This document shows, in pieces, positions 36,262 to 43,383 of a stretch of DNA of 64,000 bases. The notes beneath the pieces were generated by a model, which searched no databases, had not been told where the DNA came from, and saw nothing but the letters and a program-made list of their open reading frames with translations. Source of the DNA: DATJIG01 sp050260515 (lineage in GTDB: Bacteria; Pseudomonadota; Alphaproteobacteria; SMXQ01). The DNA lies in contig JBLNCI010000010.1 of NCBI GenBank assembly GCA_050260515.1, positions 50,305 to 114,304 of the forward strand, given 5' to 3'. Every line of letters starts with the position of its first letter. Positions within the stretch are counted from its first letter, which is position 1. Position numbers and translations under genes: made by a program.

Positions 36262-36945
36262 ATGGACGCGGTTCTTCTCTGGGGCGGTACCGGGCAGGCG
36301 AAGGTCCTGCGTCCGGTGCTGCACGCCCAGGGATATTCGGTGGCCGCGATCTACGACCGCAATCCCACGCTGACGACCCCGTTTCCCGACGTGCCGCTGC
36401 TGTCCGGCGCCACGCTCGACCGCTGGATCGCCGACCATCCGTCGGTGCGGCACTTCGCCGTCGCCGTTGGCGGGGACCGGGGCCGCGACCGCATCGAGAT
36501 TGCGGATATGCTGGAGGCGCGCGGCTTCGTGCCCGTGACCGCGGTCCATTCGCGCGCGTGGGTCGCGGAGACCGCGACGCTTGGCGAGGGCTGCCAGGTC
36601 CTGGCGATGGCGGCCGTCTCCGAGTCCGCGCAGCTCGGTCGCCAGTGCATCCTCAATACCGGAGCCCAGGTCGACCACGAGTGCGTGCTCGGCGACGGCG
36701 TTCACGTCATGCCCGGCGCCGTGCTGGCGGGCTGCGTGACCGTCGGCGACTGCGCGACCATCGGCTCCAACGCCACCGTGCTGCCGCGCGTCGCCATCGG
36801 CGCCCGCGCCATGGTCGGCGCCGGCGCGGTCGTCACACGTGACGTCCCGCCCGACACCATCGTCACCGGCATCCCGGCGCGGCCGCATCGCGGCGCGCGC
36901 CGTCTCATCGGACTCGATCACTCCAACCGCAAGGCCGTTCCGTGA
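36262..36945 (+). CDS. NeuD/PglD-type sugar O/N-acyltransferase
   Basis: 227 residues: an N-terminal nucleotide-fold domain (MDAVLLWGGTGQAKVLRPVL) followed by a left-handed beta-helix of hexapeptide repeats (TLGEGCQVLAMAAVSESAQL, CILNTGAQVDHECVLGDGVH, ATIGSNATVLPRVAIGARAM), ending GIPARPHRG. This is the architecture of acyltransferases that acylate an amino or hydroxyl group of an activated deoxysugar. It is placed between the CmcI-like gene and the aminotransferase, whose start overlaps its stop (GTGA). Confidence 0.85.
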   Translation: MDAVLLWGGTGQAKVLRPVLHAQGYSVAAIYDRNPTLTTPFPDVPLLSGATLDRWIADHPSVRHFAVAVGGDRGRDRIEIADMLEARGFVPVTAVHSRAWVAETATLGEGCQVLAMAAVSESAQLGRQCILNTGAQVDHECVLGDGVHVMPGAVLAGCVTVGDCATIGSNATVLPRVAIGARAMVGAGAVVTRDVPPDTIVTGIPARPHRGARRLIGLDHSNRKAVP

Positions 36946-38093
36946 AGCGCAAACGCATCGCCATTTCCGGCCCCTCGATCACCGAGCGCGAGGTCGCCTA
37001 CGTCGCCGAGGCCGCGCGCACCGCGTGGTTCGAGAACGCCAACCTCTATCAGGACCGCTTCGAGAAGGCGTTCGCCGACTACATCGGCGTGCGCCATGCG
37101 ATCTCGCTGCCGTCGTGCACGGCGGGTCTCCATCTCTCGCTCGCCGCCATGGGAATCGGCCCGGGCGACGAGGTCATCGTTCCCGAGATCACCTGGATCG
37201 CGTCGGCCGCGCCGATCGTCTATCTCGGCGCGACGCCGGTGTTCGCCGACGTCGATCCGGAGACCTGGTGCCTGTCGGCCGAGAGCTTCGCCCACGCGAT
37301 CACGCCGCGGACCAAGGCGGTGATCCCGGTCGACCTCTACGGCAATCTGCCCGATATGGCGGCGATCCGGGCCATCGCCGACCGCCACGGCATCCGCATC
37401 GTCGAGGACGCGGCGGAAGCCGTGGGATCGTCGCAGCACGGCCGCCGCGCCGGATCGCTCGGCGACACCGGCACGTTCAGCTTCCATGGGTCGAAGACGA
37501 TGACGACGGGCGAGGGCGGCATGGTCGTCACCGACGACTCGGCGCTCCATGCCCGGATGCAGGTGCTGCGCGATCACGGCCGCCGTCCCGGCGACGTGGC
37601 GTTCTTCAACTCCGAGGTCGCCTACAAGTACAAGATGACGGCGATGCAGGCGGCGATGGGCATCGCCCAGCTCGAACGGCTGCCGGATCTCGTCACCGCC
37701 AAGCGCCGGCGCTTCCGCTACTACCGCGACGCGCTCGCCCGTGTGCCGTACCTCACGCTCAACAGCGAGGGCGCCGACACCTTCAACACCTACTGGATGG
37801 TGACGGCGATCTGGGACCGCGACGTCGGCCTCGACAAGACCGAGGTGATGGCGGCGCTCGATGCCCGCGGCATCGACACCCGCCCGTTCTTCCATCCGCT
37901 GAGCTCGCTGCCGGCGTTCGCCGACGCCAAGGACCGCAAGCGGGCGCAGGCGGCGAACACGGTCGCCTACGACCTCAGCCCGCGCGGCATCAACCTGCCG
38001 TGCGGCGACGGCGTCGAGGCGGCCGAGGTCGCCTACGTCGCCGAGCAGCTCCAGGACGTGCTCGAGCGGATGCCGAAGCGGCGACGCGCCTGA
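36942..38093 (+). CDS. DegT/DnrJ/EryC1/StrS sugar aminotransferase
   Basis: PLP-dependent transaminase that aminates a keto-deoxysugar nucleotide. The 383 residues have the family landmarks SLPSCTAGLHLSLAAMGIGP, DEVIVPEITWIASA, PVDLYGNLPDMAAI and IVEDAAEAVGS, with the PLP lysine in SFHGSKTMTTGEGGM (Lys185). The C-terminal TRPFFHPLSSLP is also typical. The start is GTG at 36942. With rfbF/rfbG across the repeat region, a 3- or 4-amino sugar is a plausible product (inference). Confidence 0.9.
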   Translation: MKRKRIAISGPSITEREVAYVAEAARTAWFENANLYQDRFEKAFADYIGVRHAISLPSCTAGLHLSLAAMGIGPGDEVIVPEITWIASAAPIVYLGATPVFADVDPETWCLSAESFAHAITPRTKAVIPVDLYGNLPDMAAIRAIADRHGIRIVEDAAEAVGSSQHGRRAGSLGDTGTFSFHGSKTMTTGEGGMVVTDDSALHARMQVLRDHGRRPGDVAFFNSEVAYKYKMTAMQAAMGIAQLERLPDLVTAKRRRFRYYRDALARVPYLTLNSEGADTFNTYWMVTAIWDRDVGLDKTEVMAALDARGIDTRPFFHPLSSLPAFADAKDRKRAQAANTVAYDLSPRGINLPCGDGVEAAEVAYVAEQLQDVLERMPKRRRA

Positions 38094-38150
38094 GCGTCCT
38101 CGCCTGCGATCCGGCGGCCGGAACGGCCTCCGCCATCACCTGTGCAAAAC

Positions 38151-38297
38151 TGTCCCAACTGTCCCAGGTGTCCCAAACGCCCAGTGTGGGACAGTGGGAC
38201 AAAAGTTAACGGCGCTACCTAGTCGCTTGATTGCGTGGGCGAAAGCCCACCCCTCTGGTGTCCCACGGCTGGTTGCGATGGGACACGCGGTGGGACA
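38151..38297. repeat. Array of eight TGTCCCA/TGGGACA heptamers in the convergent intergenic region
   Basis: The 306-base gap 38094-38399 carries TGTCCCA at 38151, 38160, 38169 and 38259, and its complement TGGGACA at 38187, 38195, 38279 and 38291. The first five can fold into a large stem (TGTCCCA-AC-TGTCCCA against TGGGACA-G-TGGGACA). A GNRA-type hairpin GTGGGC-GAAA-GCCCAC (38235-38250) lies between the two groups. Spacing is irregular and there are no genes inside. Function unknown. Confidence 0.8.
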
Positions 38298-38351
38298 GGG
38301 CGGGGCGGGAGTCTTTCCACAGGGCCGCTGGTCGTGGCATGCCCCGAAAAA

Positions 38352-38381
38352 CAGAGCCGCCGCGCCCGTACAGCGCGGCGG
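38352..38381 (-). terminator. Terminator of the flgI-to-methyltransferase operon
   Basis: The stem CCGCCGCGC/GCGCGGCGG (38357-38381) is followed on the minus strand by CTCTGTTTTTCGG, directly after the methyltransferase stop. Confidence 0.75.
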
Positions 38382-38399
38382 TTCCCGTTTCGATAGAGG

Positions 38400-39677
38400 T
38401 CAGCCGATGACCCGCACTTCGGGGATCGGCACGACGAACTTGCCGCCCCAGGCGCGGATGCCGGACATCTGCTTCGTGATCTCGTCGGCGATGTTCCACG
38501 GCAGGATCAGCACGTAGTCGGGCCGGGTCTGGAAGATCCGCTCGGGCGCGAAGATCGGGATGCGGGTGCCGGGCAGCATCAGGCCCTGCTTGTGCGGGCT
38601 CGCGTCGACCGTGTAGTCGAGGAAGTCGGTGCGCACGCCGCAGTAGTTGAGGAGCGTGTTGCCCTTGGCGGGCGCGCCATAGCCGACGACGCGCTTGCCC
38701 TCGGCCTTGGCCTCGATCAGGAACGACAGCAGCGCGCGCTTGGTGCGGGCGACGGTCTCGGCGAAGCCCTTGTAGCCGTCGACGCGATCGAGACCGGCCG
38801 CGCGCTCCTTGGCCTTCACCGCGCCGATCGCGGTGCCGATGGCGCCGTTCGCCTTGATCCCATTTGGCGCCTTGTGGCGGCCGAAGATCCGGAGCGACCC
38901 GCCGTGGGTCGAGAGCTCCTCGACGTCGAACAGCTCGATGCCGTGCCGCGCGAACACCTTCTCGACGGTGTGCAGCGAGAAGTACGAGAAGTGCTCGTGG
39001 TAGATGGTGTCGAACTGCACGTTGGCGACGAGCTGGAGGAGATGCGGGAACTCCATCGTCAGCGTGCCTTCGGGCTTGAGCAGGATCGCCATGCCGGCGA
39101 CGAAGTCGTTGAGGTCCGGCACGTGGGCGAGCACGTTGTTGCCGACGAGGAGATCGGCGCCCTGGCCCGCCGCGACCATCTCGGTCGCGGTCTCGACGCC
39201 GAAGAACCGCACCAGCGACGGAATGCCCTTCGTCTCCGCGACCTCGGCGACGTTGGCCGCGGGCTCGACGCCGAGCACCGGCACGCCGCGTTTCTTGAAG
39301 TGCTGGAGCAGGTAGCCGTCGTTCGAGGCCACCTCGACCACCAGCGACCGGGCCCCGAGGCCGAGCCGCTTCATCATCGCCTCGGCGTAGCGCTCCGCGT
39401 GACGCACCCACGACTCCGAGTACGACGAGAAATAGGCATAGTCGCCGAACAGCTCGTCGGGGGTCTGGAACTCCTCGAGCTGGACCAGCAGGCAGCTCTC
39501 GCAGACGTAGGCATGCAGCGGATAGAACCGCTCGGCTTTGCCGGCGTCCTCGGGCCGCACGTAGTAGTTCGCCGGCGGCTGGATGCCGAGGTCGACGAAG
39601 CTCTTCGACAGCGCCGTGCCGCAGAAGCGGCACGACGTGCGGTGGTCAGGCTGCGGGCGTGACTGAGGCAGGGCCAT
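38400..39677 (-). CDS. NDP-hexose C-methyltransferase
   Basis: 425 residues with the three-part structure of sugar C-methyltransferases of the TylC3 type. The N-terminal zinc-binding segment is CRFCGTALSKSFVDLG with CESC. The SAM domain is VVEVASNDGYLLQHFKKRGV and VGNNVLAHVPDLNDF, then EFPHLLQLV and TIYHEHFSYFSL. The C-terminal domain has GYGAPAKGNTLLNYCG. It presumably adds a C-methyl group to a keto-deoxysugar nucleotide. The ATG at 39677 overlaps the end of rfbG by 32 bases. It is last in the minus-strand operon. Confidence 0.88.
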   Translation of the reverse strand: MALPQSRPQPDHRTSCRFCGTALSKSFVDLGIQPPANYYVRPEDAGKAERFYPLHAYVCESCLLVQLEEFQTPDELFGDYAYFSSYSESWVRHAERYAEAMMKRLGLGARSLVVEVASNDGYLLQHFKKRGVPVLGVEPAANVAEVAETKGIPSLVRFFGVETATEMVAAGQGADLLVGNNVLAHVPDLNDFVAGMAILLKPEGTLTMEFPHLLQLVANVQFDTIYHEHFSYFSLHTVEKVFARHGIELFDVEELSTHGGSLRIFGRHKAPNGIKANGAIGTAIGAVKAKERAAGLDRVDGYKGFAETVARTKRALLSFLIEAKAEGKRVVGYGAPAKGNTLLNYCGVRTDFLDYTVDASPHKQGLMLPGTRIPIFAPERIFQTRPDYVLILPWNIADEITKQMSGIRAWGGKFVVPIPEVRVIG

Positions 39678-40770
39678 GGGCGGTCTCCACTGTCGAGGCG
39701 TTGGACGTCGCCTCGTGCTCGTTGATCTGCGATTGGGTGAGCGACGCCATCTCGGCGCCGTCGTAGAAGGCGCGGTACCAGGCGACGGCGCGCACGGTCG
39801 CGGCGTCGGACTCCCAGGTCGGCTGCCAGCCGAGGCGGGCATGGGCCTGGGCCGACGACAGCACCAGGAGGCGCGCCTCGTGCGGGCCGGCAACTGACTC
39901 CGCCTGCCAGCGCGCGGTCGGGCCCCACAGCCGGGCGATGCGGTCGGCCATCCACGCGGCCGACCGCGTGTCGCTCTCGGCCGGGCCGAAGTTCCAGCCG
40001 CCGGTGAAGGCGGCGGGCTCGGCGGCGATCCGCTCGGCCAGCATCGTCATGCCGCGCACGGGATCGAGCACGTGCTGGAACGGGCGGATGGCGTTGGGGT
40101 TGCGGATGCGGAGCGTCTTGCCGTCGGCGAAGGCGCGGATCGCGTCGGGCACCAGACGGTCGAGCGCCCAGTCGCCGCCGCCGATGATGTTGCCGGCGCG
40201 CACCGTGGCGATGCCGATCCGGCCGTCGGCGAAGTAGGAGCGGCGGTAGGCGTCGACGACGAACTCGGCGCACGCCTTGGAGTTGCCGTAGGGCTCGGGT
40301 CCGCCGATCGCGTCGGTCTCGCGGTAGCCCCAGGCCCACTCGCGGTTGTCGTAGACCTTGTCGGTCGTGACGACGACCACGGCCGAGGGCGACGGCGTGC
40401 GGCGCACGGCCTCCATCAGGTGGACCGTGCCCATCACGTTGGTGCCGTAGGTCTCGACCGGATGGCCGTGGGCGTACCGCACCAGCGGCTGGGCGGCGAG
40501 GTGGAAGACGACGTCCGGCCGGGCGTCGGCGACCGCGCGCGCGAGCGACTCGAGATCGCGCACGTCGGCGATGGTCGTGCGGCACGTCGCGTCGACCTTC
40601 GCCGCGGTGAACAGGTTGGGCTCGGTCGGCGGGGTGAGCGCGTACCCCGTCACTTTCGCGCCCATGCGGGCGAGCGACAGCGTCAGCCAGCCGCCCATGA
40701 ACCCGGTGTGCCCGGTGACGAAGACCTTCTTGCCGCTCCAGAACGACGGCTTCACGCGCGCGCGCGCCAT
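39646..40770 (-). CDS. rfbG: CDP-glucose 4,6-dehydratase
   Basis: NAD-dependent short-chain dehydrogenase/reductase that converts CDP-glucose to CDP-4-keto-6-deoxyglucose. The 374 residues have the Rossmann motif VTGHTGFMGGWLTLSL, HLAAQPLVR, VVTTDKVYDN, the YxxxK pair in PYGNSKACAEF and RAGNIIGGGDWALDRLVPD, all typical of RfbG. The start is ATG 40770 (MARARVKPSFW), overlapping the rfbF stop by 19 bases. It works directly after RfbF. Confidence 0.93.
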   Translation of the reverse strand: MARARVKPSFWSGKKVFVTGHTGFMGGWLTLSLARMGAKVTGYALTPPTEPNLFTAAKVDATCRTTIADVRDLESLARAVADARPDVVFHLAAQPLVRYAHGHPVETYGTNVMGTVHLMEAVRRTPSPSAVVVVTTDKVYDNREWAWGYRETDAIGGPEPYGNSKACAEFVVDAYRRSYFADGRIGIATVRAGNIIGGGDWALDRLVPDAIRAFADGKTLRIRNPNAIRPFQHVLDPVRGMTMLAERIAAEPAAFTGGWNFGPAESDTRSAAWMADRIARLWGPTARWQAESVAGPHEARLLVLSSAQAHARLGWQPTWESDAATVRAVAWYRAFYDGAEMASLTQSQINEHEATSNASTVETAHGPASVTPAA

Positions 40771-41639
40771 GACTCGGATTCCTCGGGATGCTTGGGGTGA
40801 TCGCTCCAGCTCTTCCATGGCGCCGAGCCCGCGTTCCACAGCTCGTTGAGGAGCTGCATCTCGCGGTAGGTGTCCATGCACTGCCAGAAGCCGGGATGCT
40901 GGTAGACGGCGAGCTGGCCGTCGGCGGCCAGCGACTCGAGCACGCCCTGCTCGAGGCTGACGTCCTCGACCGAGGTCGGCACGCGGTCGAACGCCGCCTT
41001 CTCGAACACGAGGAAGCCGCCGTTGATCCAGCCCTGGGTCGTCTGCGGCTTCTCGTGGAACGTCCGCACCATGCCGCCCTCGATGGCGAGCTCGCCGTAG
41101 CGCGACGACGGATGCACCGCCGTCACCGTGGCGAGTTTGCCCGAGCGCCGGTGATGGGCGAGCAGCGCGCCGAGATCCACGTTGGCGACGCCGTCGCCGT
41201 AGGTGGCGAAGAACGTGCCGCCGCGCACGTAGCGCAGCGCGCGGCGGATCCGCGAACCGGTCAGGGTGTCGCGGCCGGTCTCCGCCAGCACCACGCGCCA
41301 GTCCTCGTCGAAGCCGTTGGACAGCGTCTCGATGCCGCCCGACTCGAGGTCGATCGCGAAATCGGAGTTGTGGCTGCGGTAGTTGAGGAAATAGTCGCGG
41401 ATCGCGTCGCCCTTGTAGCCGAGGCACAGCACGAACGAGCTCGCGCCGTAGGCGCCGTAGTGCTTCATGATGTGCCACAGGATCGGCTTGCCGCCGATCT
41501 CGACCATGGGCTTCGGCTTGAACTCGGTCTCCTCGCGCAGACGCGTGCCGAGCCCGCCGCACAGGATCACGACGTCGGGCGCCTCGGCGGAGGCGGTGCC
41601 GGCCATCTTGGAGCGGGCGCCGAAAATTGGTGTCACCAC
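40752..41639 (-). CDS. rfbF: Glucose-1-phosphate cytidylyltransferase
   Basis: Makes CDP-glucose from CTP and glucose 1-phosphate. The 295 residues have the nucleotidyltransferase signature ILCGGLGTRLREETEFKPKP, then MVEIGGKPILWHIMKHYGAY, TYGDGVANVDL and GWINGGFLVFEKAAF. The start is a GTG at 41639 with AAGG 6 bases upstream; the ATG at 41606 lacks a ribosome site. The first residues overlap the small upstream gene. It commits the pathway to CDP-linked sugars. Confidence 0.92.
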   Translation of the reverse strand: MVTPIFGARSKMAGTASAEAPDVVILCGGLGTRLREETEFKPKPMVEIGGKPILWHIMKHYGAYGASSFVLCLGYKGDAIRDYFLNYRSHNSDFAIDLESGGIETLSNGFDEDWRVVLAETGRDTLTGSRIRRALRYVRGGTFFATYGDGVANVDLGALLAHHRRSGKLATVTAVHPSSRYGELAIEGGMVRTFHEKPQTTQGWINGGFLVFEKAAFDRVPTSVEDVSLEQGVLESLAADGQLAVYQHPGFWQCMDTYREMQLLNELWNAGSAPWKSWSDHPKHPEESESWRARA

Positions 41640-41917
41640 GATGAGCCTTCCTTCCGGGAGCGTTGGTCGCCGGTCTTGCGGCGCGAGGCGGCGCGCAGCG
41701 CGGCCGCGTAGCGGATCGCGAACAGGGTGGAGAAATCGACGCCGGTCTCGAGCGGGATCGCCGGCACGGCCGGCGGCTGCGGCGACGCCGGAGCCCCCGA
41801 GGCGCCGAGACCGTCGTTGGCATCGGCGAGCAGGGCCAGGGCGAAGCGGGTGCCGATCGCCGCGCCGAAGGCGGCGCTGTCCGGGCGAGCGGCGGTGATG
41901 GTGCCGATCGTCGACAT
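41633..41917 (-). CDS. Small protein between fliW and rfbF, function unknown
   Basis: 94 residues, starting MSTIGTITAARPDSAAFGAA, with a hydrophobic Ala-rich N-terminal part, a Pro-rich middle (GASGAPASPQPPAVPAIPL) and a basic C-terminus (AALRAASRRKTGDQRSRKEG). I do not recognise it. GAGGAG lies 4 bases before the ATG at 41917. The gene fills the space between fliW and rfbF, overlapping both transcription neighbours closely, which supports it being real. Confidence 0.55.
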   Translation of the reverse strand: MSTIGTITAARPDSAAFGAAIGTRFALALLADANDGLGASGAPASPQPPAVPAIPLETGVDFSTLFAIRYAAALRAASRRKTGDQRSRKEGSSW

Positions 41918-41925
41918 GGCGCTCC

Positions 41926-42423
41926 TCACAGCGGATGGCGGATCGCGTAGCGCGCGTTCGGCAGCACGTACTGCCGGGCGGCGCGGCGGCGCGAGTCGAC
42001 GAACACCGGGGCGCGGAGGTTCACCGACACCTGGGCCGAGGCGCCCTCGCGGCGCACGGTGACGATCAGCAGCACCGCGAGATCCTCGCGGGCGATGCCG
42101 AGCGTCGCGCAGGCCTCGGCGACGTCCTCGGCGGCGAGCGCGCCGGAGTCGAGGCTGAGCGGCGCGACGAGGAACGCGAGCGAGGCGTCCTCGAGCGACT
42201 GCAGCACGCGGAACTGCGGATGCTTGCCTTCGGGAAGCGGCGCGAGGCCGAAGGCGTGGAAGTCCGAGAACCCGAGCAGGCCCTGCGGGAAGGTGATGCG
42301 CGCGTCGGCCGCGACGACGATGGTGCCGAAGCGCGATTCGACGACCAGCGGCGGCTCGGCGCCGGCGGCCGCAGGGACGGGCGGCGTGCCGGACGCGGCG
42401 CGGGCGGTGTTGGTGGACAGCAT
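41926..42423 (-). CDS. fliW: Flagellar assembly factor FliW
   Basis: Protein that binds flagellin and, in Bacillus, sequesters the RNA-binding repressor CsrA. The 165 residues consist of a low-complexity N-terminus of 25 residues, then the FliW fold: VESRFGTIVVAADARITFPQ, GLLGFSDFHAFGLAPLPEG, FRVLQSLEDASLAFLVAPL and VSVNLRAPVFVDSRRRAARQ. It follows flgL by 31 bases. Together with the AGGAA hairpin in the flagellin leader it suggests CsrA-FliW control, although csrA is not in this window. Confidence 0.93.
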   Translation of the reverse strand: MLSTNTARAASGTPPVPAAAGAEPPLVVESRFGTIVVAADARITFPQGLLGFSDFHAFGLAPLPEGKHPQFRVLQSLEDASLAFLVAPLSLDSGALAAEDVAEACATLGIAREDLAVLLIVTVRREGASAQVSVNLRAPVFVDSRRRAARQYVLPNARYAIRHPL

Positions 42424-42454
42424 GAGGGATCTCCTTATGGCCGGTCTGGTTCGG

Positions 42455-43378
42455 TCAATGCATGTACTGGACGAGGCTGAGGCCGTTCAGGCGGACGGTC
42501 GTCATGTACGCCGCCTGCAGGACCGTCTGGTCGCTCGAGAGCTGGGTGAGCGCCATCGGGACGTCGACGGCCTTGATGTCGGTGATCGACTGGTCGAGGT
42601 AGGTCGACAGCGCGTTGTGCTCGGCGCTCGACTGGTCGATTGCGCTCTGGGCGGCGCCGATGCGCGCCGCGATCGCCGGCAGGTCGCCGATCGCCTCGTT
42701 GAGCACGTCGAGCGAATCCTTGAGGCGATTGCGGTCGATGGTCGGGCTCACGGTGGTGGTCGAGGCGAGCTGCAGCGAGCGGATCAGCTCCTCGAAGCCG
42801 CCTTCGTCGGCGGTGACGCCGTAGGTGACGTCGAAGTTGTCCGCGGCGCGGGTCACGACCTTGGTCGAATCGCCCTGGAAGTAGCCGGTGTCGACGTTCG
42901 ACGGATAGCTCGGCCCGGGCGCCGAGTAGCCCGCGGCGTTGAGGTCGACCGGGGGCGCGTCGACCCGGGTGCCGCCGAACAGGTACATGTCGCCGAACTT
43001 GGTGTTGAGCAGGCCGGCGACCTGGTTGAGGAGGTTCTGCGCCTGCTGGTTGAGGGCCATCTGGGAAGCGTTGTCGGCGTTGCTGGCGTTGACCAGCAGC
43101 GTCTTGGCCTGGGTCGCGATGCTGGTGAGCTGGCTCAGCGCGCCGTCCATCGCGCTCAGGCGCGAGGTGACGATCTTGTTGTTGGCGACGTACTGCGACA
43201 CGCGCGCCTTGGTCGACTCGAGATTGACGAGGATGTCGGCCTGGTCGGCGATGCCGGCGTAGCGCTGCGCCTTCTGGCCGGTCGAGACCTGGATCTGCGA
43301 CGCCTGGAGGCGCGCCTGGGTGTCGGCGATGTAGGACTGGATGAGCTGGCTCTGCGACAGATCGGCGATGCGGGTCAT
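42455..43378 (-). CDS. flgL: Hook-filament junction protein FlgL
   Basis: Flagellin-like junction subunit between FlgK and the filament. The 307 residues have N-terminal D0/D1 helices (QLIQSYIADTQARLQASQIQ, VSTGQKAQRYAGIADQADIL) and LNTKFGDMYLFGGTRVDAPP, characteristic of FlgL. The C-terminus has ALTQLSSDQTVLQAAYMTTV. It follows flgK by 5 bases. Confidence 0.95.
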   Translation of the reverse strand: MTRIADLSQSQLIQSYIADTQARLQASQIQVSTGQKAQRYAGIADQADILVNLESTKARVSQYVANNKIVTSRLSAMDGALSQLTSIATQAKTLLVNASNADNASQMALNQQAQNLLNQVAGLLNTKFGDMYLFGGTRVDAPPVDLNAAGYSAPGPSYPSNVDTGYFQGDSTKVVTRAADNFDVTYGVTADEGGFEELIRSLQLASTTTVSPTIDRNRLKDSLDVLNEAIGDLPAIAARIGAAQSAIDQSSAEHNALSTYLDQSITDIKAVDVPMALTQLSSDQTVLQAAYMTTVRLNGLSLVQYMH

Positions 43379-43383
43379 GGCGC

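Noticed and set aside
38151..38297. The TGTCCCA array as a CRISPR array
   Set aside because: Repeats are only 7 bases, in both orientations and irregularly spaced; no cas genes.
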